Assembly (NCBI GenBank): GCA_024138025.1
Contig: JAMXBD010000023.1
Span: forward strand, 806,001-870,000
DNA from: Combretum micranthum
Taxonomy: Eukaryota > Streptophyta > Magnoliopsida > Myrtales > Combretaceae
Direction of reading: 5' to 3'
Length of the DNA stretch: 64,000 bases
Positions 1 through 10,040 of this stretch are shown piece by piece. The notes beneath the pieces were generated by a model that did no database searches, was not told the DNA's origin, and saw only the letters and a program-made list of their open reading frames with translations. The first letter of the stretch is position 1, and each line of letters starts with the position of its first letter. The position numbers and the translations under genes were made by a program.

Positions 1-784
1 TGAAATGTTTTTCAATTATTATGTTTTTTATCTTAATGAAAAATATATAATTATATCTATTTTACTTAGAAAACATAGGATCGGGCTAGCTAAGTATAGA
101 TTAGATCACTGGTTAAAAATTGGACTAGCTACGTACCGATTGGAGAATTGGGGGAAAGTACTATTCAGATAGTTTAATGGCACCTAGTTGGATGGTGACT
201 TAATTTTTTGTACATTTTTCTTAATATTTTTTTTCTACGCTTTCACTTCTTTTTCATGCAATACCTTCGAAATTCCATAACAACATAATATATACAAACT
301 AATCATCAAACATTGGATAAACGACATACTAAACACTACACAAGTAGTAAAAGCAGGAAGTTATCGAATTTCCCAGTCAACTTAGCTATATAGCAAACTT
401 AGTTGACAAACTCCTTCAATGGATTCGTAACATATTGAATAGGGTTTCTTTAAGCTTAACAAATCTAAATGTATAAGTTAAGATCAATAACTAATGTTGA
501 AATTTGAAACTTTTACATAATTATTAAAGTTTGCGATTTCATCGAATTTGTCATTGTTCTTCATCGTACCATTATAGAGAATAACAAAACCTTGTAAGTC
601 TAGTTTGGATTGGAGATTATATTACTACGACATCAATAGAACCTGTGGAATTGAAATTGGTTGATGTATGCAAAAGAATTGAGTTTTGGAAGCTTTAAAG
701 TTTTATGAAGGTTTCAAAATCAATTTTGTAAACATTTCTAGTCTCGAAACATTTCAGAATGTGGAGCAATGAAGGAATTTGATA

Positions 785-802
785 TGTGTGTGTGTGTGTG
801 TA
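785..802. repeat. (TG)n microsatellite
   Basis: About nine TG units in a row, followed by TATAATATA. A simple-sequence repeat with no further inferred role. Confidence 0.9.
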
Positions 803-1207
803 TAATATACTTTTTACTCAAGAAGGGGTTGTGATTAAGTGGTGGGGGAAAATGGAAAATTTAATTTCTCAAGTTTGGTTGGTATGTGTAGTGGTGCTCT
901 CCTATAAGGACGCCTTTTCATAGTATTTTTAAATATATATTATTGAATATTATAAACATTATTTTATACTTAAAATTTTTAGTTTAAGATATTGAATTTT
1001 TTTTAATATGCATTCATATTTGGGCCATTGAATGGTTAATTTATTAGGAATTTGATATTTTAACGCCTAATAAACTATTAAAGACAAATCCTATTATCTA
1101 TTATTAGGAAATTATGAGGTTTCATAATGGGCTTGAGAGAACTTGTGAAATCAGGATAGCAAAGTGAGGGAGGAACATTGGACGAGCATATATTAATGGC
1201 TAATTGA

Positions 1208-1226
1208 TGACACGTGGCAAACGTCA
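1208..1226. promoter_or_regulatory. G-box/ABRE-like motif cluster
   Basis: The sequence shows CACGTGGC at 1211-1218 followed at 1221 by ACGTCA, the complement of TGACG. CACGTGGC is the classic plant G-box/ABRE core bound by bZIP factors, and TGACG is the as-1 type bZIP core. Two ACGT cores ten bases apart are typical of abscisic-acid responsive promoters. No gene start is visible downstream inside the window, so this may be chance or the promoter of a lost or external gene. Confidence 0.3.
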
Positions 1227-2156
1227 TTAGTATATACGCCTCTTTCTGTGGCAGTAGTCACCACTTAAAGCCCATGCGATTGTCACATGGACTTTAGGCA
1301 GCAATAGATGGAATAAAATAAAAAACAAAAAGGAAAAAAAATTTGTTGACCAGTGACAATTGCCACTTAGTATAGTGGTTAACATAAAAATTGTAGTAGT
1401 TTATGACAAGAAAAAAAGTGAGTGGTAAATTATATCAAAATGTATCAATATTTGAGAGTAAATTTTTTAAGGTATTAATAATTTTAGTATTTCAAATGAG
1501 GAATCAACACTTTGTAAAATAAGTTAAATAAGGTATTAATAATTAATTATTGTTGCCAATTAAGAAAACTTAATTGAAAACTATTCCAAACATTCATACC
1601 TTAAATGAACTTTGTAAAACGTTTATTTCTCATTTAATTTACTTTGCGAAACGTTAATACGTCTTTTCAATAACTTGAAATGTTGATATCTTAAATAAAC
1701 TTATACCCATATGTTGATACCTTTTAGTATAAGTTACCACTCTATTACATGTCGTGTATAAAGTACTGGTAAAATTTTACATGCATAATAATGAGATAAA
1801 TAGCTTTTAGAACAATTGCAACCATTATGGTATGTTTTGTATTGATTGTAATGGTGATTTCATATTTCATTTCTTTCCCACGTTTGAAAGGATTGTTAAA
1901 AGTCAAAATCGCTAATTTGAATTTAAAGAGGATTTTGATCTCACATTTAGGAATCACGATTCTATATACTTCACATTAATATCTTTTGGTTTAGTTACAT
2001 TTTTATCATATTTGTATCTATTATTTATATTTGTTGTTGAGGGTATTTTTAATAGATCGATCTTTTTTCTTTCCTCGCATAAATCCATCTTATACTCATA
2101 CCGTTTCATTTCATTCCATTAATATATCCAAATATAGAATAGATATTAGTTTATCA

Positions 2157-2357
2157 AACTAAAGCATCGAAAATAGGCCATGGCAAAAAAAAAAAAAAGG
2201 GCCGCGACATGCATGAGCCGGCATGCGGGCCATGAGCTTAGCAAAGAATGGAAGGAAAAAACAAAAGCACGAGTACATGCAAGTCGACATGTGAAGCATG
2301 TGAAATAAGTGAATCGGCACGACACGACACACAAAGCACGCAAGCCAGCACGCGGCC
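2157..2357. repeat. GC-rich subterminal block of hAT element, left side
   Basis: A compositional island in AT-rich surroundings, rich in GCACG, GACACG and GCATG words. It shares an ordered series of words with the block at 9360-9625, in the same orientation (for example GCATGTGAAGCA here and GCATGTGAAGCACG there). GCACGACACGACAC-type subterminal sequence is common in plant hAT elements, and a hAT transposase lies between the two blocks. No clean terminal inverted repeat or 8-bp target duplication was found, so the exact end is not known. Confidence 0.45.
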
Positions 2358-3130
2358 TTTTTTTAAATAATAATATAAAAATAGTGATTTTTTAAAATTT
2401 ACTTTAAATTTTATTTAAATAAATTATTTTTATTATTTTAATTAAATATATTTTTCATCTTAAAAAAATATAATATCTTTAGTATATTTTATTTGTTTAA
2501 AATTTTTTAAAATGATTTCAATTGTATTACTATTAACATATTAATTTCAATATTTTTTAGGAAATAAAAGAAAATGAAATTATCAAATAATATTGTAATA
2601 GTAATTAATATATATGCCTTTTTTCTAAATAATAATGTAAAAATAGTGATTTATTTGTTTAATTTGCTTTAAATTGTAATTAAATAAAGTATTTTTATTA
2701 TTTTATTTAAATATATTTATCGTCTTAAAAAATATTATATATTTAGTATATTTTATTCGTTTAAAATGATTTCAGTTGTATCACTATTAACATATTAACT
2801 TCAATATTTTTTAGGAAATAAAAGAAAATGAAATTATCAAATAATATTGTAATAATAATTAATATATATATATGCCTTTTTTCTAAATAATAATGTAAAA
2901 ATAGTGTATTATTTTTTTAATTTACTTTAAATTGTATTTAAATAAATACATTATTTTTATTATTTTAATTAAATATATGTGTCTTCTTAAGAATATAATA
3001 TATTCAGTATATTTTATTTTTTAAAAATGATTTCAATTGTATTATTATTAACATATTAACTTCAAATTTTTGTAGGAAATCAAAAGAATGAAATTATCAA
3101 ATAATATTGTAATAGTAATTAATTTATATT
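2355..3130. repeat. Three-copy tandem repeat, ~260-bp unit
   Basis: Three consecutive copies begin at about 2355, 2616 and 2874, each opening with GCCTTTTTT then TAAATAATAAT. Each closes with the words GAAATTATCAAATAATATTG and a TAATTAATATA-like tail. The spacing is 261 and 258 bp. The copies differ by small indels and substitutions, so the array is not recent. It sits between the GC-rich block and the 3' end of the hAT transposase. Confidence 0.85.
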
Positions 3131-3319
3131 AAATGTTAAACTTGCTTAGTTAATTTATAATTATAAATTATTAAATAAAAAAATCAATAGATGCATTAAG
3201 ATTGGTGGAAAATTAAATTTTATTAGCAACATTTTTTAACTACAAAAAAAAAAACAAGAATATTGAAAAAAAAAGTTATCGGCCATATACTTTCCCTCCT
3301 AGGAACCTTCTCCAGCCTT

Positions 3320-3613
3320 GCTCCACTGTTTTGTCTGTGTTTGCTACTACAAATCCGGTGGTAATAATGACTCCCTCGATTTGAAGTCATTGTCCTTAAG
3401 CCGCAAAAAGTGTAGGTCCTTTTGTTTCCTATTAATAGCATCAAACCAATCTTTTAAGCATATACATATTTCAACAGTAGCAGCTCTTAGCCTATGTTGG
3501 TGCAATTTGAGGACCCGTCCAGCCGAATTGAAAGCTGACTTTGATAAAATTGTTGAAGCTGAAGAAGCTAAAACATTCCCTATCAATATGAAAAGCATCG
3601 GCATCATGTCTGT
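3320..3613 (-). pseudogene. hAT transposase, C-terminal dimerisation domain (separated 3' part)
   Basis: On the minus strand, 3347-3607 reads as an open frame that matches the hAT C-terminal dimerisation domain (hATC). The visible words are NVLASSAST, SKSAFNSAGRVL and ATVEICICLKDWF. They correspond to the conserved series DILAIPAST, SESAFSTGGRVL and VEALICTKDW known for the family. The frame ends at a stop at 3347, close to the normal end of such proteins. The rest of the transposase is at 5101-6915; a 1487-bp LTR (3614-5100) separates them. Removing the LTR and one target copy joins the NWWKKRT and MMPMLF parts in frame. The domain is therefore a broken part of one gene, not a separate protein. 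Confidence 0.82.
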
Positions 3614-5100
3614 TGATAAGAGCTTATCAATCGTATCAAATTATAAATAATAAAACCCAATAGAAATCCTACAACAAGCTCTAAAGCAGTGCACCTATCG
3701 ATTGCAGAATAGAATTAATATGGGTGTTGTCCTCTAGAATATAGATATCAAGTACTAGTATTACGTTTCTCTACTATTTAACCTAACAATTGATATGATG
3801 TTATGACTACTTTTCTAATCAATAACCCTAATAGTTGAATATGAGTGCTTTCAAAGGATAAATTCAATCACAAGACCTACCTTTCATCTTGATTCACCCT
3901 AAACCTTAATTTCTTACAATAAAATATTGATCAATGAGTTGTTTATACTTTGCACTGCAGAATCACACAATTAAATCAATTACTCTTTCGAATTAATCAA
4001 TTCCTAATCCTATATGAGATAGTGGAGACCTTTCCCTCACTAACGTCACATAAGATTGCATTAAAGATCAAGATTCTTAAACAAAGATGAAATCTTTATG
4101 CAGAGAATCAAAGTTTCCCTACCTCTAGGTGAAACGTGCAATTTCTCTATTCATGAAATCTATCTTATTAGATGAAACCTCTTTCTATCTAACAAGTATC
4201 ATACAAGCAATCAATTTTGCATATAAATCAATCACATGATAATTAAAACACATGAATAGATGCAAAGACATAAACTTTTCATAAATCAAAAGCAATTCAA
4301 ATCCTATGGGTTTAGGGTTTTATAAGAATTAGAACATAAAGATCTACTCCTTTATGGAGTTTACAATGAAAATGGAAGATCTAGAAAAGTAATCTATAAA
4401 CATGATTCAACGATAAACCTCTTTTTGACATCTTGTGATTTCCGATGATGCTCAAGCACTTTTTCTTCTTCTTGGTGGCTCTTTTATCTCCTAGAGTTTT
4501 GGAAATGTGAAAGGATTGATCCAAGGACATGAGGAGACAAGCGGTTATAAATAAATAAAAAACGGTTATGAAACTGTTGAAATTTTGTACGACCTCCTTC
4601 AGAATGTGTCTTTTTCTCTCCCAGGGTTAAAAGAAATGTGAAAGGATTGGTAACTGAAAGGTTGGGATGGTTAATTGTAAAATTGCAACCGTCCTGCAAT
4701 GTACCCCGCCATGTACACAGTTGTGCTCGTGGTATGATACTTTGGAAACTCTTCAATTCCTTTGCTGGTTAAGTTCTTTCCATCAATACAACCTTATACA
4801 CTTCTTGGGTAGTAACTTGGGCACATTTTAGAGTAGTTTTTGGTCACTTTTCACTCTTGAACACTAGCATGTACATGCCCATGTTGTAGGTTATGTACAT
4901 TGTAAAAATCAACTTTTGTATACTTTGCCCATTTTTTCCCTTTGTTTACTTGAATCATCCTTAAATCTTTGAAATATCATCTTGAAACCTGAAGTCAAAT
5001 ATTAATCCATTAAGTACCCTTTTCTTAGTAGATTCACATCAAATCTATACAAAATCATATTAAATAAGTATTATGAATAAGGATCTTTTAACACTTATCA
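3614..5100 (-). mobile_element. Solo LTR, Tat-like Ty3/gypsy, inserted in hAT transposase
   Basis: The two ends are inverted copies of TGATAAG: the left end opens TGATAAGAGCTTATC, and the right end read on the minus strand opens TGATAAGTGTTAAAAG. The flanks are tctgt (3609-3613) and tttgt (5101-5105), a 5-bp target duplication with one mismatch. On the minus strand the opening, with TAGATTTGATGTGAATCTAC shortly after, resembles LTRs of the plant Tat group (inference from memory of that family). No coding domain is present between the ends, so this is a solo LTR of 1487 bp. It sits inside the codon series of the hAT dimerisation domain and so arrived after the hAT element. Confidence 0.72.
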
Positions 5101-6915
5101 TTTGTCCTCTTCTTCCACCAATTGAGAACATTGAAATCATCCCCTTTGTTCTACCCTCCCTGTTGCGGTTCCTCCTCATCAAGTTGATGGACCTCCTACA
5201 CCAGCATGTCACTAAAGATTTCTAGAAAGCCGCCCGGTTGCTTTCAACATCTTAGACAATTTGTTGACTTTTCTTTGAAAAACCCTAGAGTGACTGTTGG
5301 ATCATTGTGGTTGGGTGACAGTGCATTCGTTTGATCATGACACCAATACAAGTCATTGAGCAAATTTGTTGTTGTAGTATAAAGACTTGCGGCCTTTTGA
5401 TTCAGGATCAACCACACCAATATTCTTATAGAATTCTTTGAGGAGTGCTTCAGTCACATGAAACTTATACCATAGATTTAGCATTGTTGCACTATGGAAG
5501 AAAGGGGAGAGAGAGATAAAATAATCTGAGACCTTACTGGCTATTACAAACATAGTGGCGACCACATTAGGATCAAAACTGTAGTTACTCAGCACGTCTG
5601 ATATGACAACTAAGTGGGGAAGTACCTAATTGCTAGTGGAGTAGTAGCAACCAGATAAATACTGTGTTGGACAAAGAAATATCTTCAAGACGTCTTTAAG
5701 TACATGCGTTATTTGCCAATCTCAACTCTCCATCAAACCAATGGTAGGATTAGAGGGATTGTGTAAGGTATTGTACAAATAAGTTAGAGCGCTTCTACAC
5801 TTCAATGCCCGGTTAAGCATTTTGAATGTAAAATTCTATCTAGTTACAAAATCAAGTCTAGGCAGCCTTTACTTTAAATGGTGTGCCTTGAAAAATTCCA
5901 TGTATATCTGTTTAAATCTCCGCGAAACACGAAGACAATTGATTGCATATCTTATTTTTTCAATTTGTATGTCAAGGCCACAAGCTCTAAAGCCTGCTTG
6001 CACTCCCAAATTAAAAATATGGCAGACGCATCGGGCATGAAAAGGACTTTCCGTCACACACTGGCTTCAACTATTGCTTTAAATAATGAATGGCAACAGT
6101 ATTATTTGATGCATTGTTGAACGATATACTAAATATAGTCTGTATATCATATAATTGAATGGCTTCTAATATTTTATTTACTGTTGTTTAGCTAGTGTGT
6201 CTCTCCTAGAATGGCTTGAAAGCAATAATCCTCTTATGGATTAACCACCGTTCTTCTATCCAGTGAGCGGTGATGCATATATAGCTAGATTGTACATCGT
6301 TGATGGGAGATTTCCACACATCTGAGGTAAGGGAGACATCGCATAAGCAAAATCGAGTGCATTATTTAAACTACAAGTAAACATCATATATCAGTGTATG
6401 ATATAAAAATTACATAAACAACAAATTATTATTTTAGAGGATTATACTTAAAAGGGAGGTTTGACAAAACCTCATTCAGAGCTTCACGTCTTTTCTCGAA
6501 AAAGCTCATCATGTCATTTTTTAATGTTTGTCGGCCTGCATATTGGTATAGGGCTTGCATGGCTTTCATACTCCAGTTGTCAAATTTTTCATGACCAATT
6601 GTATGGAATGATATATTTGTAGCTGCCATCCATTCCACTAGTTGGTCTCGTGCATCTTGCTGATTGAATTGCCATATTGTAGTATTGACATGCTCAGTAT
6701 GGAAGCTATTGTCATTGGTGGGGTCATCCACCACAACATGCCTTTTGAAAATGTGTGCTTCTATGTGTCGTTTCAAGTGTCCTGTGCCATTATATGACCT
6801 AGATGATAAGTTATTGTCGTAAGTTTAACAGACGACATATTTAATAATTCTTCATTTGATGTGGATTCTTCATTTCTATAAAATATTTCCAACGGTTGCT
6901 ATCTTCTTCCTAAAA
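5101..6915 (-). pseudogene. hAT superfamily transposase, N-terminal and catalytic part, decayed
   Basis: Read on the minus strand from about 6915 downwards. A BED zinc-finger remnant comes first (WKYF, a lone Cys, then NGTGHLKRHIEAH), followed by an open stretch at 6776-6429 with the typical post-BED region. Next is TSDVWKSPIN with CITAHWIEERWLIHKRII near 6327-6200, the first catalytic Asp region of the hAT RNase H-like fold. NASNNTVAIHYLKQ near 6120 follows; the usual DNAS reads NNAS, so the second acidic residue seems lost. RCVCHIFNLGVQAG (5869-6057) matches the HxxNL block, and SPFFHSATMLNLWYKF (5353-5595) the ATxLDPRxK block. NWWKKRT near 5110 ends the part. Stops and frame changes between the blocks show a dead gene. 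In intact elements the protein cuts and pastes its own transposon. Confidence 0.85.
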
Positions 6916-7769
6916 TGTGTTGAAGAACTGCTGATTATGGCAGGGTCATTATTACTCTATATTGGGATTGATTGTTTAGTCAAGGAGAAAGTTGTTGCCT
7001 GCAAATAGAAAATAATTGCAGATAATTATGTAGTAATGCTAAAAAAAAAATTAAACACAATGAAAAAGTTACCCTTCATGATTCCCACTAACTATAGAAG
7101 GTGGTTGTGTAACTATTGGTGGAGATTGTAAATATCCTGCTCCAGTAGCATCTTGTTCGAGAATATATACCAGCATCGATGGCAAAAACATAAGTATCGC
7201 AAATTCAGGATTCTCTAACCGATTCATTAAGGTATTAAAAAAACCCTGTGTAGTGTTTCAAAAAATCCATGAGTCATCAAACTCATTGAAGTTGGAAAAA
7301 TTGTCTTAATCGTTGTTGCTTCCTACCATGTTGATATCTAAATGAAAAGTGAGAAAGTATGACGGATATTTGAATTAAAAATGAGTAGCAGATGAAACGG
7401 CTGAAATTGTTGCAAAATGGATGGAGTTACAATTTGGAGTGTAGACTCAATGTATTACGCCAGTGACTGATGTGGGCACGTTAGCCGACGACATACCCAT
7501 ACCAGCCACTTTTTCATTTTTAAATTATCGACATGGGCACGTTAAGTGCCCATGTTAATCATTGGCTTGGGCATGTTAACTAGCGACATGCCTACATCTA
7601 GCTACTTTTTTTCTTTTTTTAATTTGCCAACGTCGGTCTTATATATACCTTCGGGGATGTGGGTACGTTCATTCTAAACTTGTATCTTCTTTCACACAAT
7701 TACACTTGCACTTGCCATTTGCCAGTTGCAGTAGAAGTTCCTTCTACTAAAAATATAATCTATTAATAA
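6916..7769. other. Non-coding sequence upstream of hAT transposase
   Basis: No readable protein. It should hold the promoter and leader of the minus-strand transposase. The part at 7450-7600 carries repeated GGGCACGTTA/GGGCATGTTA words and one perfect hairpin, listed separately. Confidence 0.5.
7531..7555. repeat. Perfect 10-bp inverted repeat with 5-nt loop
   Basis: ACATGGGCAC, then gttaa, then GTGCCCATGT: the arms are exact complements. Related words occur nearby (TGGGCACGTTAGC at 7471, TGGGCATGTTAACTAGC at 7573), so it belongs to a small cluster of GGGCAYGTTA repeats. It may be a subterminal transposase-binding motif of the surrounding hAT element; that is inference. Confidence 0.8.
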
Positions 7770-9125
7770 TGGAGCGTCAAGAAAATTCATGTTGTCATAC
7801 TAAAGTAATTGCACGATGTAGCTATCGGAAAAAGAACACCTACCCCGTCCCTGTCTTTATCCCCATCCCTACCTTTTCTACCCAGTTCTCACCCCATGTA
7901 GTGAGATACTAACATCCATTTGCCCACCCTGGCTATGAGAGCATGATATGAAACTGGGTTCTGCTCTTAGTCTGTCCTTCTAGGTTAAGATTATGATATG
8001 GATGGGTTAAATAAGTGGCACAACTTCAGTATTACCTTATGTGACACTGATTTGCTTACACTCATGGACCTTCCGAATGAGACATATGCCGATCTCGATT
8101 TTATGTTTTATTCGAATGCCATCACAAATGATGTCATAGAAGATGATAATGTGATTCCTTAGGTGAATAGAAACTTGAGCTTCTGTCACGACTTATATAT
8201 TTAGTTGTGTTCTCCACATTATCCCGAATTATCTAAACGGTTTATTTCATCAAATCAACGGGAGCAATAAGTTACGTAAAAATTGAGATATGGCTAATGC
8301 ATTCCATCGGATATTTAGTCGGGGTAGTGCTCCAATATGTGTTAGTGAGCATCAATCTGACCACGTGATGCACTTCAAGCGAAAATATCTCTTACCAATT
8401 TGTAGACTAATCCACCAGATGATTGGCTACAATATATGTCTACGAGCGAATATAAATAACGTCTCCATTGAAGACGTCTACCTGAAGGACACAATGATGG
8501 ACTACCAAGCATTAGATGTCGACTGTTTGGTGATATAATGCATGCATTAGGTGCTCGGAACAAAGGATGCCCATTTTGCATATGGTCGCCTTATCACACT
8601 CATTCTGAAATCGTGGGATTTGACCTTTCAAATTACATGAAAGCATAATGAAGGTCTAAATTCACAAAGAGTGATATAGCAAGAAGGTTGTGTTTCAGGT
8701 ATAATCCCAAAACCAACCAATATATTAGAGATCAAGATGGTGTTAATGCAGCACAACCAGGAGATGGAATGAATCAAATGGATAGAGTTTTGATCTCAAC
8801 TTGGATGATCTATTCACCCCCCCCCCCCCCAGTGGCATGATGAAGGGATGGGAGACAAGCATCGACAGTGGCAAGGTCAAGCTCAAACACAATAATAATC
8901 TTGATCTGGTGCATATCATATGGAAGACATAATGAATACTCTTATACAGATAACCAAAATTTAAAAAGAATGTAGGGATTTACTCAATTCCATGAGTACC
9001 CACATAGACAATTTCCCCAAATGATAAGGTTATAGATCAGTGCATCCACCACCACCACCGCTACCATCTTATCAACCCTCGAGCGATGCTGATGATCAAG
9101 GTGATCAACAAGGCAGTCAATAATC
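7770..9125 (+). pseudogene. Decayed plant-transposon-type ORF (unidentified protein)
   Basis: A plus-strand coding-like stretch runs opposite to the hAT transposase. An ATG near 7770 opens MERQENSCCH, and KWHNFSITLCDTDLL with DLPNETYADLDF is readable near 8010-8105. The longest open piece is 8290-8538 (82 residues), with KYLLPICRLIHQMIGYN. A frame change follows, then AHFAYGRLITLILKSWD, then a run of 14 C (8817-8830). The end is a Gln/Ser/Pro-rich tail with STHIDNFP and a proline run. The order resembles plant putative-transposon proteins that carry a helical block, a YGxLIT-like motif and a variable coiled tail. I cannot place it with certainty. Several stops and at least three frame changes rule out a working gene. 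Confidence 0.4.
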
Positions 9126-9359
9126 ATATTTGCACCATTTTTTTCTAAAATTAAATTAATTACTTTTTTTTACTATCAATGTAAATAATAATGTAATGCA
9201 TATTATTATTAATAGAGTTAAAAATATTGCTTTATTAATCAGCTAAATTTTATTTATGTTAAATTTTAAAATATATAATTTATTTGTAACTAATTTGAAT
9301 AATTGTTTTAATTAAAATTCTAAAAACCATCAGAAAAAACAGCGGTTAAAAATAATAAC
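9126..9359. other. AT-rich spacer
   Basis: Nothing recognisable; short A/T runs between the decayed ORF and the right GC-rich block. Confidence 0.5.
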
Positions 9360-9625
9360 AAATCCGAATAAACCGTGTGAAATTCGATCCAATTGAAGGC
9401 ATGTAAACCGACATATGAAGGCACGTGACACGATGCACGAATAAATAGGTTGGTTTGGTATGTCATGTGAAAAAAAAAAAGCACGCGAATAACAACATAC
9501 GAGGCATGTGAAGCACGTCATGCGAGATAAGCGAATGCGAATAGATTGGCACGTAAAAGTACATGATAAATAAAATACGTAAAATTTGACACGTTGACAG
9601 TATGACATGGCATGACGATCAAACC
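9360..9625. repeat. GC-rich subterminal block of hAT element, right side
   Basis: Rich in GCACG, GACACG and GCATG words, in the same orientation as the block at 2157-2357. Both show a GCATGTGAAGCA-type word, then a GATAAGCGA/AATAAGTGA word, then TGGCACG/CGGCACG. Open frames across it on the minus strand arise from the repeat and are not a gene. It probably marks the other end of the hAT element. No terminal inverted repeat or target duplication could be paired with confidence. Confidence 0.4.
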
Positions 9626-9669
9626 TCATTATATAAAAGTTTTATTAATATCTATATTATGGGTACACG

Positions 9670-10040
9670 TACATATTATGCAATACCACTAAATAATCTT
9701 TTTCTCACGAAAACGACAGGTCGAGCAAAATGAAACTCATGAAAAGAGGTGATGGTGGTGAACAGAGAGACATTTTCCATGAGGCAAGTCGACATCCATG
9801 GTAGTCTATATGGAATGGTGGGGGTGGTGTCAGCTGGGTGGTGTTTCATGACCCCAGAGCCACAGGTCAAGGTGCATGCTCACTGGCCAATCATCTAGGA
9901 TTAGGAAATCATCATCTTCTTCCGTTAGACCAAGCTTAAAACAAGGTACTTGGCACACCTTTTGATGCCAACGGATCGAGACGTGTTGCCTCCGTGTTAA
10001 AGCCCGGTCCTAGAAAAACTTAGGGTCTTGGCCTCATACA
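9670..10040. other. Higher-complexity, GC-richer segment of unknown nature
   Basis: This segment has a balanced base composition and few homopolymers, unlike its neighbours. It holds words such as GGTGGGGGTGGTGTCAGCTG and GATGCCAACGGATCGAGACG. The longest open frame (64 residues, minus strand) resembles nothing I know. It could be a piece of a former gene or promoter, or the body of an unlisted repeat. Confidence 0.3.

Larger units (their letters stand above)
1..2156. other. AT-rich non-coding sequence
   Basis: No open frame here resembles a known protein, and none is long enough to stand on its own. The stretch holds homopolymer runs, a short TG microsatellite near 785 and one promoter-like G-box cluster near 1211. 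It could be intergenic sequence next to a gene outside the window, but no exon, splice pattern or start codon context supports that. Confidence 0.6.

Noticed and set aside
2146..2343. Minus-strand frame of 65 residues rich in Cys, Phe and Thr, similar to one at 9330-9629
   Set aside because: The likeness comes from the shared GC-rich DNA repeat; residue composition is not protein-like and no family fits.
8817..8830. C14 run as a coding proline stretch
   Set aside because: It sits at a frame change in a decayed ORF, so the reading is not reliable; kept only as a mark of slippage.
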